DNA from: Dactylis glomerata
Lineage: Eukaryota; Streptophyta; Magnoliopsida; Poales; Poaceae
DNA length: 64,000 nt
Direction: 5' to 3'
Assembly (NCBI GenBank): GCA_007115705.1
Contig: QXEO01000215.1
Location: forward strand, 372,001 to 436,000
In this document: piece by piece, positions 33,653 through 44,935 of the stretch
Numbering within the stretch: the stretch's first letter is position 1
Layout: every line of letters starts with the position of its first letter
Made by a program: the position numbers and the translations under genes
The notes under the pieces: generated by a model
Told to the model about the DNA's origin: nothing
Database searches by the model: none
Seen by the model: the letters and a program-made list of their open reading frames with translations, nothing else

Positions 33653-34744
33653 TTTTTTTCATTTCTTTTCTTTTGCCTTTTCTTTTAGTATTTTGTCTAG
33701 ATGGAGCTACTAAATAGGCTCATTAACAAAACTTTGCACGGACTACATTTAGCCCTTATTTATTTCCAGTAAATAAATATATGTATTAATATTTATTAAT
33801 TCAATTAATTAATAAGTCATTAATCATCTTCTTAGAACAATTCTGTAACTCTTCAAAACAATTTACATAAATCCCGAAACTACCCTAGCATCGATGAGCG
33901 TTAAGTGTGCGACCCTACGGGTTCGAGAATGTGCAGACATGATCACCATCAATAATCAATAGCGGGATCTGGAAATCCATATTGACTCCCACATATTCAA
34001 CGAGATCATTATCGGTGAACCACGATGTCAGGATTCAATTAATCCCGTATACGAATTCATTTGTCTCACGATATTTTACTTGCCCGAGATTCGATTGTCG
34101 GTATCGCCATACCTAGTTCAATCTCGTTCACAGCAAGTACTCTTTACTCGTTCCGCAATCCAATATCACCATGTGATTAAACTCATTAATCACGTGTTTG
34201 CAAACGGTGTATGACATTGATTACCGTGTGGGCCCGGAGTATATCTCTCCGACATGGGAGGGACAAATCCCATCTTGATACATGCAATCCAACAAGTACT
34301 TTCCGATTACCTGAGAGACACCTTTATGATCACCCTATCATAGGATGATGTTTGATGACCTCAAAGCTCTCTTTCGGTACCAGGGAGTGGCATTATCTCA
34401 TGGTCTAAGGAATAGGATACTGACATAGGAAAAGCTAGGCAATTGTGAACACAATGACACGATCTAATTGCTGTGCTTAATTGGGTCTGTCCATCACATC
34501 ATTCTACTAATGATATGACCTCATTATTAATCGATAACTCATGTCTATGGTTAGGAAACCTTAACCATCATTAATCAATGAACTAGTCTAGTAGAGGCGT
34601 ACTAGGGACACTGTGTTGTCTATAAACCACACAAGTATTAATGTTTCCGATTAATACAATTCTAGCATGGAATATAAACATTATCATGAACAAGAAATAT
34701 GATAATAACAATATTATTATTGCCTCTAGGGCATATTTCCTTTA

Positions 34745-35269
34745 GGTAGACTACTCACGCATCACTCCGGAGGCTGGCATGGTGATGAAGAAGGCCTTCG
34801 GTGATGATTCCCCTCTCCGGCAGGGTACCGGAAAGAGCTTCTGGACCCTCCCGATCTTGGGATGATAACGGCGGCGGCTTGTAGTATATTTTGTGGAAAA
34901 GAGTTCGTCTCCTTAGGGGTTTCCCATCGAAGGGAATTTATAGGTGCATGGGCGTGGCCAGGGGGTGGCCCACGCCACCCTATGGTGCTCCTGCCCTCTG
35001 GCCCCCTCTGTCTATCCTTTGGTCTCCGTCTTTGTGTCAGGTAAATAGGAACTTCAGCTTTTGTTTCGTCCAATTCCGAGAATATTTCCTACGTAACTTT
35101 TTTGAAACACAAAAATAGCAGAAAACGGGAACTGGCACTGTGGCATCTCGTTAATAGGTTAGTTCCGGAAAATGCTTAAAAATGCCACGAAGTGTAAACA
35201 AAACAGAAAGCAATTGGTGTAAAACAAGCATGGAGCATTAAAAATTATAGATACGTTTACAACGTATCA
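34745..35269 (-). repeat. Start of the 5' LTR of element D
   Basis: Minus strand, starting TGATACGTTGTAAACG at 35269 next to the duplicated GCCAC. Interrupted at 34744 by the reverse-complemented Copia LTR. Matches 28011-28577 in inverted orientation and the outer part of 21009-22627. Confidence 0.85.
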
Positions 35270-35858
35270 GCCACCATTGCAAGCATTGGGGTGGTGGCAA
35301 AACCTAGCAAGTTCAAGAAAGGTGCGCGGATGAGCACTGGAGGGAATGTTCCACATCACTTCTTAGCCCCAAGGACATCTTCTTTAGGCAACAACCCCCT
35401 TCCATACTCTAATACATGAGCATCAATTCCAAAGGGTGCCTAAGGCAAAGTTACCCTCTAGTTGGGATATAGATCTTTCTAACAGTGCATGGAAAGAAGG
35501 CTTTAAGTGTGAAGAAGAGTGGGTCAACAATTCCAAGAGTTGGGATTCACAGTCCGACAAGTTCATGAACCGTATTGAGCACAATACAGAGTTGATTCGT
35601 GTTCTCACCTACAAGATTGATGAGTTGAAGGAGTTGATTGATAAGCTTATTAAAGATTCACCACCACCACCGAAGGAGTAATTCGTCATTGGTATTGGCA
35701 TTCCTTGGCTTGTTCCAAGCTTGGGGAGTGTCGCAGTATCACATCATTACCTTTTACCCTTTTACTTTTCACTAGAGTCATATCATGAGTAGAGAAGTTA
35801 TCATATAGGATGGTTTGCAGTGTGCAAGTATCTCTCCTTTAGTTGGTTATCTATGTAT
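35270..35858 (+). mobile_element. Element E (right visible part)
   Basis: Resumes the downstream ORF of E after element D, beginning with the duplicated GCCAC and staying in phase until TGA at 35417-35419. A second frame (35436-35681) follows, then a non-coding tail containing CCAAGCTTGGGGAGTG, a polypurine-like motif. Element A interrupts it at 35859. Confidence 0.8.
35436..35681 (+). CDS. 81-codon ORF of element E (C-terminal part of the downstream ORF)
   Basis: Begins MPKAKLPSSWDID and ends DSPPPPKE. Probably the remainder of the post-integrase ORF after the stop at 35417 and a small frame change; the codons just upstream also look coding. It has a predicted short amphipathic helix before a Pro-rich end, and no membrane segment. 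An inverted copy lies at 27599-27844. Role unknown. Confidence 0.5.
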   Translation: MPKAKLPSSWDIDLSNSAWKEGFKCEEEWVNNSKSWDSQSDKFMNRIEHNTELIRVLTYKIDELKELIDKLIKDSPPPPKE

Positions 35859-36724
35859 TGTGGGGACCCCGGATTACCCATCCGGAATACCCGATATGCA
35901 TACAATTCACGATCCCATGATCAGTGTGTCATGAATCCACATATCCAAGTTGATAACAGAATTACATCATCCATTACAGTAACGAATAATAAACTTACAA
36001 CTGGTCACATGACCAAGCTCGATAATGCCACGCAGGGCAAGTTCACATATAAGCAGCGGATACCAAACAGCGTTGATGACCCATGTCATGCCTACTACCC
36101 TACAGGCAAATGACTGGGAGACATTCCTAGTTCGCACCAGCGTCGCTGAACTCCTCACCATCGTTCTCATAACCTTCTTCATAATCTGACCAAGTTAATA
36201 ACCAGGGACAAAGCCGTGAGTACATTTGAATTGTACTCACAAACCATCTAAGGGAGGGAGTTTGATATGCAGTATGGCTATAGCAAGGATAGGCTCTAGT
36301 CTAGTTTACTTTCTTCAAAACACGGTTTCCTTGTGTCGATATAGCATGTCCAGAATCATGTTCTACGACATCTCTATATCCTTATTAAAAATCTTTTGTA
36401 AAACATTTTTGCTAAAAATCTCTAGGAAGGGGGGAAACCCTTTTTCGTTCATAAATCAGGTCAATCAAACATGACCATTTCCATGCATAAAACCAGGTCA
36501 ATCACACATGACCAACTTCAATTCCTCGGCAGTACCCTGCAAGTACTCCGAACCATACCTGTGCCATGGCAGTACCCTCCGAGTACTCCGTTCGGCACTT
36601 TCCTCCATTTTTTCTGAAAACCACTTTTTAAAACAAAACCGACATTGGGCTAAGTAACGGTCGTCCCAACCGTCCATGACCAAGGACTCGGCTATTCGAA
36701 TAGTTTTACACTCTACAGAGGTTG
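35859..36724 (-). repeat. 3' LTR of element A, terminal part
   Basis: Matches 60721-61576. Ends at the CRM insertion; GGTTG (36720-36724) is the CRM target duplication. Confidence 0.9.
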
Positions 36725-37676
36725 TGATATGGGGTGGCCCGATCTTCTCGTGAGCGATGCAATGGTGATGATGGCAGCGGATGATTGTTGGGGATAACTT
36801 GGTGTCACCGATGAACTCTCCTCGCTTGAACCCTGATGCCAATGCAACAGCTCTCAAACCCTGTAGGATATTCACGACTCCACACACTTGCGCACATAGC
36901 CGTCGACCACGAAATGGTAGTTTGCAATCTACTGATTCCCAATGGAACAACAGATCACACTAAACTTGCAACAGTATAACACCAAATCCAGATGAATTGG
37001 TGCGGAGGAATTTAGATGAATGCTTACAGCAGTTCAACGAAGTAATCTTTAGTCTAAACATGGTCTAACCCTAATTGAGGGGGCGCCCAGGGCTACTTAT
37101 AGGTGGCCGGGCGTCCTCAGCAAAGACCTGGCCCAAAACATGTCTGGTTTGGGCCCAAACTGACTCGGTTCGACTCAAATAGGTACATACCGACCCATAT
37201 ATGGGTTCGGCCTAATTTTAGCACGTAGGCCAAGTGTGTAGCGCGCCTTAGACGTGTAGACATCGCGTCGTAGGCAGTCCTAGTGCGCCATCACGTGCTC
37301 GTGCTCATCCAGACTTGATCTCCTTCACGTGGTGATGTCCTCCATGCTTGTGGCACCGGCCTCCCTCTCCTCCCTCGCGCTCTCTTGCTTGATCACCACG
37401 TCATGCTCCATGTGCTGCAACTCCTCGCTCCCTCGAACCCCTTCTTCTCCAATGAACCTGATCATACATATGAACAAAGACTTAGGCAGTATAAAATTCT
37501 CATTACAATAAATATCAAATTCAGCAAGGAGTGAGTTCACCTGCTGTTGTAACAACTTAGCACGGGCTCGAGTAATTGGTCCAATCCTAATCTCGTCATT
37601 GGACTTATCTTGATCAGCAACAATAGGGTCATCAACAGTAGGTGGAGATGGCTGTGTAGTAGAGATGTCCTCATCA
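36725..37676 (-). repeat. 3' LTR of the CRM-type element (952 bp)
   Basis: Minus strand TGATGAGGACATC ... CCCCATATCA. It contains the integrase C-terminal codons down to 37325, so coding and LTR overlap by about 350 bases. Confidence 0.9.
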
Positions 37677-38323
37677 TCTCCGCCCCCTTCAAAAGGCATC
37701 GACCTCGACGCTCCAAGGTCATCTCCATCATATGGTGATAAATCGGCAACGTTGAAACTGTTGCTAACACCACCAAACTCAGCAATAGGAATATCAATCG
37801 AGTAGGCATTATCATTGATCTTTGCAAGCACCCTATAGGGACCAGCACCTCGGGGCCTCAACTTGGAACGCCTAAGAAAAGGAAACATGTCCTTGCGCAG
37901 GTGCACCCATACCATATCACCGGGCTAAAAAAGAACCTGCTTTCTTGACTTGTTGCGAGCAGCAGCAGTATTCTTCCCCTTCTTCTAAATAGCCTCTCGA
38001 GTCTTCTCATGAATTTTCTTCACAAAATCAGCTCTCTTTGATGCCTCCATATTAACTCTCTCATGCAATGGAAGAGGCAACAAATCTAGTGGTGTAATAG
38101 GTTTGAAGCCATACACCACCTCAAATGGACAAAGCTGAGTAGTAGAATGTACCGCCCTGTTGTATGCAAACTCCACATGCGGCAAACAATCTTCCCACTC
38201 CCGCAAATTTTTCTTGATCATTGTCCTCAACAACTGTGACAAAGTTCTATTCACCACCTCGGTCTGGCCGTCAGTTTGGGGATGACATGTAGTGCTGAAC
38301 AGCAGCTTCGTTCCTAGCTTTCC
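37325..38323 (-). pseudogene. CRM-type integrase, C-terminal part overlapping the LTR
   Basis: Continues from the catalytic core: the Glu of the DDE triad lies in TDGQTEVVNR just upstream of 38257. Then come the YGFKP region, a basic linker, and the SH3-like end with AYSIDIPIAEFGGVSNSF and NVADLSPYDGDD, followed by a long charged tail ending at TGA 37325. Two in-frame TAGs at about 37985 and 37926 replace probable Gln codons. In CRM elements this tail is linked to centromere targeting; whether that holds here is inference. No chromodomain is seen. Confidence 0.8.
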
Positions 38324-39517
38324 CTATAAGGTCTTCCAGAAGTAGCTCATGAACTTGACGTCCCTGTCAGAAACAATAGTCTTGGGCACTCCATGCAAGC
38401 GTACAATATCCCTGAAAAATAGGTTAGCCACATGCGACGCATCGTCGCTCTTATGATATGCAATAAAGTGTGCCATTTTAGAGAATCTATCCACTACCAC
38501 AAATATAGAATCATGACCATGTTTAGTTTTTGGCAATCCTAGCACAAAATCCATACTAATATCTTCACATGGTGTAATAGGTGCAGGTAGTGGTGTATAC
38601 AAACCGTGAGGCTTCAGCTTGGACTTGGATGTGTTACACACAATGTAGCGCCGCACATACCTGTCCACATCACGCCGCATCCTGGGCCAAAAGAAGTGAT
38701 CAGCTAGCATGAGTAATGTCTTTTCATGCCCAAAGTGACCCATCAAACCTCCAGCATGTGATTCCTGCAATAAGAACAAACGCAAAGACGACTCCAGAAC
38801 ACATAGTTTGTTAGCTCGAAAAAGAAACCCATCATGTATGTGATATTTCTCCCAAGCTTTTTTCAAAGCACACAAATGATATGGTTCAGCAAAATCATGA
38901 TCAGTTGCATAAAGCTCACAAATAATCTCTAAACCAGGAATATTAATATCCAGTTGTGTCAATAACATATTCTTCCTAGATAGAGCATCAGCAACCACAT
39001 TATCTTTTCCCTTCTTATGTTTAATGATGTACGAAAAAGATTCAATAAACTCAACCCACTTAGCGAGACGCCTATGTAGGTTGGATTGTGCTTTCAAATA
39101 TTTCAAAGCTTCATGATCAGAATGTATGATAAATTCTTTTGGCCACAAATAATGTTGCCAAACCTCAAGAACTCTTACAAGTGCATACAATTCTTTATCA
39201 TAAATAGGATAATTCAGTCTAGCACCAGATAATTTCTCAGAAAAATAAGCAATAGGACGACCCTCTTGCATCAAAACGCCACCTATGCCTATACCACTAG
39301 CATCACATTCAACTTCAAATTGCTTTGAAAAATCAAGCAATGCAAGTAAAGGTGCAGAAGTAAGCAAACGTTTTAATTCATCAAATGCATGATCTTGGGC
39401 TGCGCCCCACACAAAAGGAACACCTTTCTTCGTTAACTCATTTAATAGTGCAGCAATAGTACTGAAGTCTTTCACAAAACGGTGATAAAAACCAGCAAGA
39501 CCGTGAAAACTTCGTAC
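38324..39517 (-). pseudogene. CRM-type RNase H and integrase core
   Basis: After a TAA near 39517-39519 that replaces Gln, the frame carries the reverse transcriptase connection, RNase H (VECDASGIGIGGVLMQ, then KELYALVRVLEVW and DALSRK), the integrase zinc domain (GHFGHEKT...) and the core Asp residues in ISMDFVLGLP and VSDRDVKF. One zinc-domain Cys appears replaced by Tyr (RRYIVCN). A TAG at 38324 replaces Trp. The nonsense changes are C-to-T or G-to-A, typical of methylated DNA. Confidence 0.85.
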
Positions 39518-40204
39518 TTAACTAACATTCATGGGAGTAGGCCAATCTTGAATAGCAGCAATTTTAGATTGATCTACCTCTACTCCATGCTTAGAAACAA
39601 CATAACCCAGAAATATGACCTTATCTTTTGCAAATGTGCACTTCTCAAGATTAGCATACAATTTATTATCACGCAGCACTTGCAAAACTTGTCTAATATG
39701 AGCACAGTGTTTAGTTTCATTGCAGCTGTAAATAAGTATGTCATCAAAATAGACAACCACAAAACGACCAATGAACTCTCTCAAAACATGATTCATTAAG
39801 CGCATGAATGTACTAGGTGCATTAGTAAGAACAAAAGGCATGACTAACCACTCATATAAACCAAATTTAGTTTTGAAAGCAGTTTTTCCATTCAACTCCT
39901 TCTTTCATGTGAATTTGATGGTAACCACTACGCAAATCAATTTTAGAGAAAATAGCAGCACCACTCAATTCATCTAACATATCCTCGAGACGGGGAATAG
40001 GGTGACGATATCGAATAGTAATGTTGTTTATAGCTCTACAATCTACGCACATGCGCCATGTACCATCTTTCTTAGGCACCAAAATAACAGGAACAGCACA
40101 AGGACTAAGAGAGACATGAATGTACCCTTTATCTAGAAGAGCTTGCACTTGTGCTTGTATCTCCTTCGTTTCATCGGGGTTGGTCCTGTAGGGGGCGCGG
40201 TTGG
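39518..40204 (-). pseudogene. CRM-type reverse transcriptase
   Basis: Starts abruptly at the junction with the foreign insert (about 40204), so the N-terminus and the protease are gone. It shows PVILVPKKDGTWRMCVD, IDLRSGYHQI and, after a one-base insertion near 39885, FGLYEWLVMPF and the catalytic YFDD (39740-39751). It ends at the TAA at about 39517. The enzyme would copy the element's RNA. Confidence 0.85.
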
Positions 40205-40929
40205 GCTTCCATAGCTTTGACTTCGATAAGCTTTTTTGCAAGATTTTCACAAGATTTCAGATATAAATCAGCCCACTCCTCTGATGTTCTCCCCTCGAAT
40301 CTTTCAGTATTTTTTGGCAATGACAATTGGGTGCTACCAAAATTCTGCAGTTGTTTAGGGGATGTACCACATGCTACAGTATTAGAAGAAGGCACATGAT
40401 CTTCTATTGAATTTTCACTTATTCGGCCGTAAGTACTGTGAAGGTGTGCAGCCGAATAATGAGTATTTGGAGTTGCATATGGTGCTGAAAAGTTAGTAAC
40501 ATAAGGTGCAGCATACGATGGTTGAGAATAATTGTTCAAACAATTAGTAGTATTATGGCTAATTTCTCTGTCCATCGGCATGTGCGAAGGTGAACCAAAA
40601 TATTGTAAATTATTTGCCGATGAATAAAAGGATGAAACATTATTTTGCATGCTATTGAAATTTATAACATTGGATGTTTCATATTGGTTAACTGAACCCA
40701 TCACGTTATTCATCGGCATATAAACTTCTGGGGTTGCCGATGCATGAGAGTTCGTATATACATGCTGCAAATTGTCAAAATTATAACAAGTTGAAGGATG
40801 CAGATTATTTTGAATCGGCGTTTGCACATAGCAAGAATTAGGGCTAGCCGATACAGTATTCATATTAAAGAATCTAGCAACTTCAGCATAAGAATTATTT
40901 GCATCTACAAAAGAAGAATGAGAGTTCAT
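40205..40929 (-). pseudogene. Asn/Ser/Tyr-rich ORF of the truncated retroelement
   Basis: The ATG at 40929 follows the primer site by about 80 bases and stays open for some 240 codons to the breakpoint, then reads into CRM codons in a wrong frame. The protein begins MNSHSSFVDANNSYAE and is rich in Asn, Ser, Tyr, Pro and Thr, with prion-like composition. Near its end it turns charged and helical (EEWADLYLKSCENLAKKL), which resembles the start of a Gag core. It is probably the N-terminal part of a Gag; the function is inferred from position only. Confidence 0.5.
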
Positions 40930-41006
40930 GTTACCGTTGTAGACTGCAGCTTCTTGATGACGCTCTTTACGTAGCAGGAACGGGCCGGAGACCGCTCGAT
41001 GCTTCT

Positions 41007-41023
41007 TCCCCAGCGGAGTCGCC
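41007..41023 (-). other. Primer-binding site of the truncated retroelement
   Basis: TGGCGACTCCGCTGGGG lies three to five bases past the LTR end. Such sites are known in RIRE2-like Gypsy elements and are usually assigned to tRNA-Arg; I am not certain of the tRNA. Confidence 0.6.
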
Positions 41024-41028
41024 AATTG

Positions 41029-41934
41029 TGTTGGCACGCAAAACTGCCGCACAACACCAGGATAATCGTCGTGCTTTCGTGACGACGAACGGATGCTTTC
41101 CGAGCAAAGCAACAAAGATACCCTCGCTTTCGTGGAGGAGAGACGACCGCTTTTCAGCGCAAAACGGCAAAGATGAACCAAACCCTAGGGCTGCTAGGGC
41201 ATGGCAAGAGAAAACGATAAAAAGAGAAACGTAAAAAGTAGATTGTATTTTTGTGTATAGATCGAGTGGATTCTCGTCAATCGGCCAGGACCTGTTTATA
41301 TAAGGCGCTGGTCTTCGCGTGCAGTACAAAACTCAAAGACTAAACCGAATTGGACTTGTCCTTCCACAATCGGTTACCGTGTATGGATCAATCTCTGACA
41401 TCTATTTGCAAACTAACTTAACAGCTCCCACGTACAAATATACAGGCCTACAAGGAAATAATAGAATATCTTGGCCCACGCTAATGCACCAGATAATGAA
41501 CAACTGATCTCTTATGTGATTTAGGCATTTTCCTTACGTGACTGCATAACTTGTACAAACTTGCATGCTCCAGCTTGATATCCTGAGAGAGCCAAAGCCT
41601 TGTCCTAGACGGTAGCATGTCGTCTTGATATATCATGTAATTTGTTCAGAACTTGCCCCTGGCCACCAGTCCATGCAAAATAACTATGCAAAACTTCAGT
41701 AGCATATCAACTGATTAGCTTGAATCCGAAACTTGCTAGAACTTGTCCTTGTTTAACAATATATAGCCTGAAACATTCCTAGATTCTGGTCAGGACATGT
41801 CCGATATAGCTTCTCCACTATGACGGTTACCTGTTACAATTCTTCAACAATATATCAACTGATTAATTTAGTAAATAATCAAATAAACCAATTTGGCCTA
41901 TAAAAAACCTAGTAGCCAAATTATGTACTTAACA
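41029..41934 (-). repeat. 5' LTR of the truncated retroelement (906 bp)
   Basis: TG...CA borders, with a TATATAA box on the minus strand near 41296-41303 (CTTATATAAACAGG context). AT-rich, with no ORFs of note. Confidence 0.7.
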
Positions 41935-42763
41935 GTTGCATAGTCATCTGACTAGACTCTTGAACTCGCGATCGCTGCATCAACAGTTCCATCTCCTTGT
42001 AATAAGCATCAACTGTCAAAAATCCTTGCTTCAGCTGTGTCAATCTATCAAAAACTGAACGCAAATAATTGGTTGGTAGAAAACGAGCCTGCATAATTTC
42101 CTTCATCTCTGTCCATCGCAAAACAGGAAGCTCATGAGCTGCTCGTCGTTGTGACAGAATATTATCCCACCAACGCAGGGCATAACCATCAAATTCTGAG
42201 GATGCAAGTTTGATCTTCTTATCTTCAGTGTAAGCATGCAAACGCCACAGGTTGTCGATCTTGAGCTCCCAAGTGAGGTAATCCTCCACATCACCTTCAC
42301 CATCAAATCTGGGTATCGAGAACTTTGGCTTCTCTAGAAAATCATCCTCAGCAGGTATTACACGTCGGGCACCAAGGACATGTGGGGGCCGACCATGTTG
42401 TCCAAGACCACGCCCACGAGCATTGGGGCCTAGTAGATTGGCATTGTCATGGACACTGTCATCATCAGCAAAGTCAGCAGCAGGCTGCACAGGCGGTGGT
42501 ACCATAGGTCGACGCAGCTCCGCTAGGGATTGGTTCAACTGATCAATGTTGTGCTGGAAAGTAGTGAACTGAGCTTGCATAGCTTGAACAGTATCTGCGA
42601 TGCCTTGCACTTTGAACTGGAGTTGCTGATGTGCAGTCACAGCGTCGGCAGTAGAACGATCCAACACCCCCTCCAGATGAGTGCGCAGTCCAACAAAGTA
42701 TGTCCAAACCACAGGTGTATCCCCATCTTTTTCCTGCATCACATCATAACCACTAGTAGACAT
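41935..42763 (-). pseudogene. CRM-type Gag, truncated
   Basis: The ATG at 42763 starts MSTSGYDVMQE. The N-terminal half has a likely coiled coil (residues about 40-95, with DTVQAMQAQF and INQSLAEL-like heptads). The Gag core follows with PKFSIPRFDGEGDVEDYL, WWDNILSQRR and an Arg-rich MQRSRVQ. It stops where the foreign LTR begins at 41934, so the zinc knuckle and protease are lost. Gag would form the particle. Confidence 0.85.
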
Positions 42764-42985
42764 GATTAGTAGATTAGTGCACGAAATCAAAAACTTGTGG
42801 TGCCTCTCACAACTCACTCAAAAACTGACAAGAAGAGGTAATCTTACCGTTCCAAAGTGAATAGTAGTGCGTACCAGAACAAAGTATCAAGCTCGTGCAC
42901 GGATGTAATGAAGTGAATACCGAGGGTATAAGAGCGATCACACGACAAACCAGGAATATATGGTGGAGCTGTAGGTATGGTATCC
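42764..42985 (-). other. CRM leader, part next to gag
   Basis: Non-coding leader between the gag ATG and the Harbinger insertion; continues at 51004-52120. Confidence 0.6.
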
Positions 42986-44935
42986 TAAGAGCCTGTTCGG
43001 TAGCACTCCAGCTCCAAACTCCGCTTCTGGAGTGGGCAGAGCAGAGCCGAACGTATTAGCTCCCCGGATTGGAAACGACGGAGCGCTCCTAGTTTTAGTG
43101 CTAAACTGCAGAGCGAGCCTATCGTCGCTCCGCCAAATTGAGAAGTGCGGAGCGGAGAAATATTTACGGCCCTCTGCCACCGATAAGTGGAGGAATCGAA
43201 CGAAACGGTACCTCCTTATCTCTCGTCCCTCTCTTTTTTTGTGGGGAATCTCTCATCCCTCTCGTCTAGCCTCATCTCTCCCGTGAAGTCCATGGCGGCC
43301 GAACGCTAGGCCTCTCCTTGACCTGCGCCGCCGATCGACTCAAACCCGTTGCCGCTGAAATAGGACCGGAGGATCTGATACGAACCTCCACCAGGATCTC
43401 GTGGGCCGGTTCCATCTGCCTCCCCGCCACCAGCTGAACTGCTGCCACAAATTTTTGGCCGCCGACAGTCTTGCATCGCCGGAACGAAGACTCCTGCCGC
43501 TTCTGGACATCCACGGTGAGGCTCCTGGTCATGTCTTCAGTACCCCACCCAATCTCTTACCCATCTCAATTTCTCTAGTCGCTCGTATCGTTCTTTATGC
43601 ATGTCATCAGTACAAGCGTCTAAATAATTGTCTGTCCAGCTAGCTTGGCTAGCTTTCACGATAGAAGACCATCGCATGTATGCTCGATGTAGTACTACTT
43701 GTCCGCGCAAGTATCTCTGATGCAAACACAATTCTGTGGTCCATGCTGTTGTCTTCCTTGCGTGTATTGTACCACGTGAGATAGCTAGCATCAGGATCGA
43801 TCAACCTATATCTATACCTAATAATAAATGACGTAAGGTTTCCGTGGTTGGTTCGTCTGGTTGGTTCGTCCGTCATGTTTCTTTTTCTTTACTAGGAAAT
43901 ATGCCCGTGCGTTGCAACGGGGGAGATAATTTTTTTTGCATCAGGAGTTCAGGACACGTAAAACAAATTTATGTCACTACACCGCATAAACCAGCTAGCT
44001 CCATCGCGCCCACGACGGCGTCACGTTGAGGTCCGCCACCACTACCTACTCTATGTGTCACCTAAGCGAGGCCACCAAGATCTGTGCGCTGCGGCGCCAC
44101 CCAACCCCGCTATGTGAAGGCCTTCATCTCTCTCATGGTCAGAAGTAGAGAAAGCAGAGAATGGCAGATAAATTGTCCAGGAGGAACCAAGGTGTCGATT
44201 AAGTTAACTAACCCGAATTAACTGGATTATCAAGATATTTCAGTTTTCAGGTGCATCAACCATGCATAGTCCTTCTACCACAACAGACTGAGTAATATAA
44301 CTCTCCTCATAATTTGTATTCATTTATTTGAACAGCTACTGATATTTCCACTTAATACACAAAGAACAACCAAATCACCAGCACTTCTGAACGCAGTGGC
44401 CTGTGTATATAGTATACACAGTTACTTCCACTCTCCTAATGCTATCTTTTAAAACACTACTACTGTATTCTGCTTTTATATGACAAAATCAAAGTTTGAT
44501 TGACACATGAGACGGGTGTTAATAATAGCAATTGATTGTTTTTAGGATTAAGTAAAACAACAAAACAAATGAAGTTGTCTAATTACAAACATTCACATTT
44601 AGTCATGAAGTAAATCAAGATTATAGTACTGACCTCACCTGCAACTTCGCATTCCGCAAACCATGAAAGATTTGCACGAACTTTAGCTCAATGTCTTATT
44701 TCTGAAAAATCGTAGCTGGTTCTGTTATTGTATCTATCTTTGAATTTAGTAAGTTGTTAATGACAATTCTGCTATAAGCATTAAATTTCATAACAATAAG
44801 TCCTCACTATAACAAACTTATCTGCCTCCACAAGACCAAAACGCCAGGACGTTGCATTTGACAGTGCACCCGGCCGGCCTGTAGTCGTACATGTTCGACG
44901 CCGCGGTATATAGAGCACAATACGCTTAAGAGTGC

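Larger units (their letters stand above)
30227..34744 (-). repeat. Copia LTR fragment enlarged to about 4.5 kb by internal sequence
   Basis: Minus orientation, starting at 34744 inside D's LTR (TAAAGGAAATATGCCC). The first 1.1-1.2 kb (to about 33575) and the last 200 bases (30227-30430, with a TATAAAAG box and the motif CTAGTTTGACTAG) match the Copia LTR at 25506-26918. The roughly 3 kb between has no counterpart there. The insert holds a poly-C run, a hairpin, the TTTGTTCC repeat array and a Pol III-like promoter. Its exact borders and any target duplication could not be found. Confidence 0.65.
21009..35269 (-). mobile_element. Element D: rearranged non-autonomous Athila-like Gypsy retrotransposon
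   Basis: Its outer ends are in minus orientation and flanked by GCCAC (21004-21008 and 35270-35274). The 3' LTR is 21009-22627 and the start of the 5' LTR is 34745-35269. Inside, orientation is scrambled. A plus-strand decayed Copia occupies 23690-27252; an inverted copy of the D/E/A junction follows (27253-28577); then D's LTR end, primer site and Gag-like ORF run on the plus strand (28603-30226); then a minus-strand Copia LTR (30227-34744). An inversion with extra templated sequence fits best. Confidence 0.78.
40205..41934 (-). mobile_element. Truncated LTR retroelement inside the CRM element
   Basis: Minus strand: a 906-bp 5' LTR (41029-41934, TGTTAAGTAC ... GTGCCAACA), a primer-site-like TGGCGACTCCGCTGGGG (41007-41023), then a low-complexity ORF that runs to the broken left end near 40205. 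There is no second LTR and no clear target duplication. The CRM sequence between gag (ends 41935) and reverse transcriptase (starts 40204) lost about a kilobase, so a deletion removed both the element's right part and CRM protease. Confidence 0.7.
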
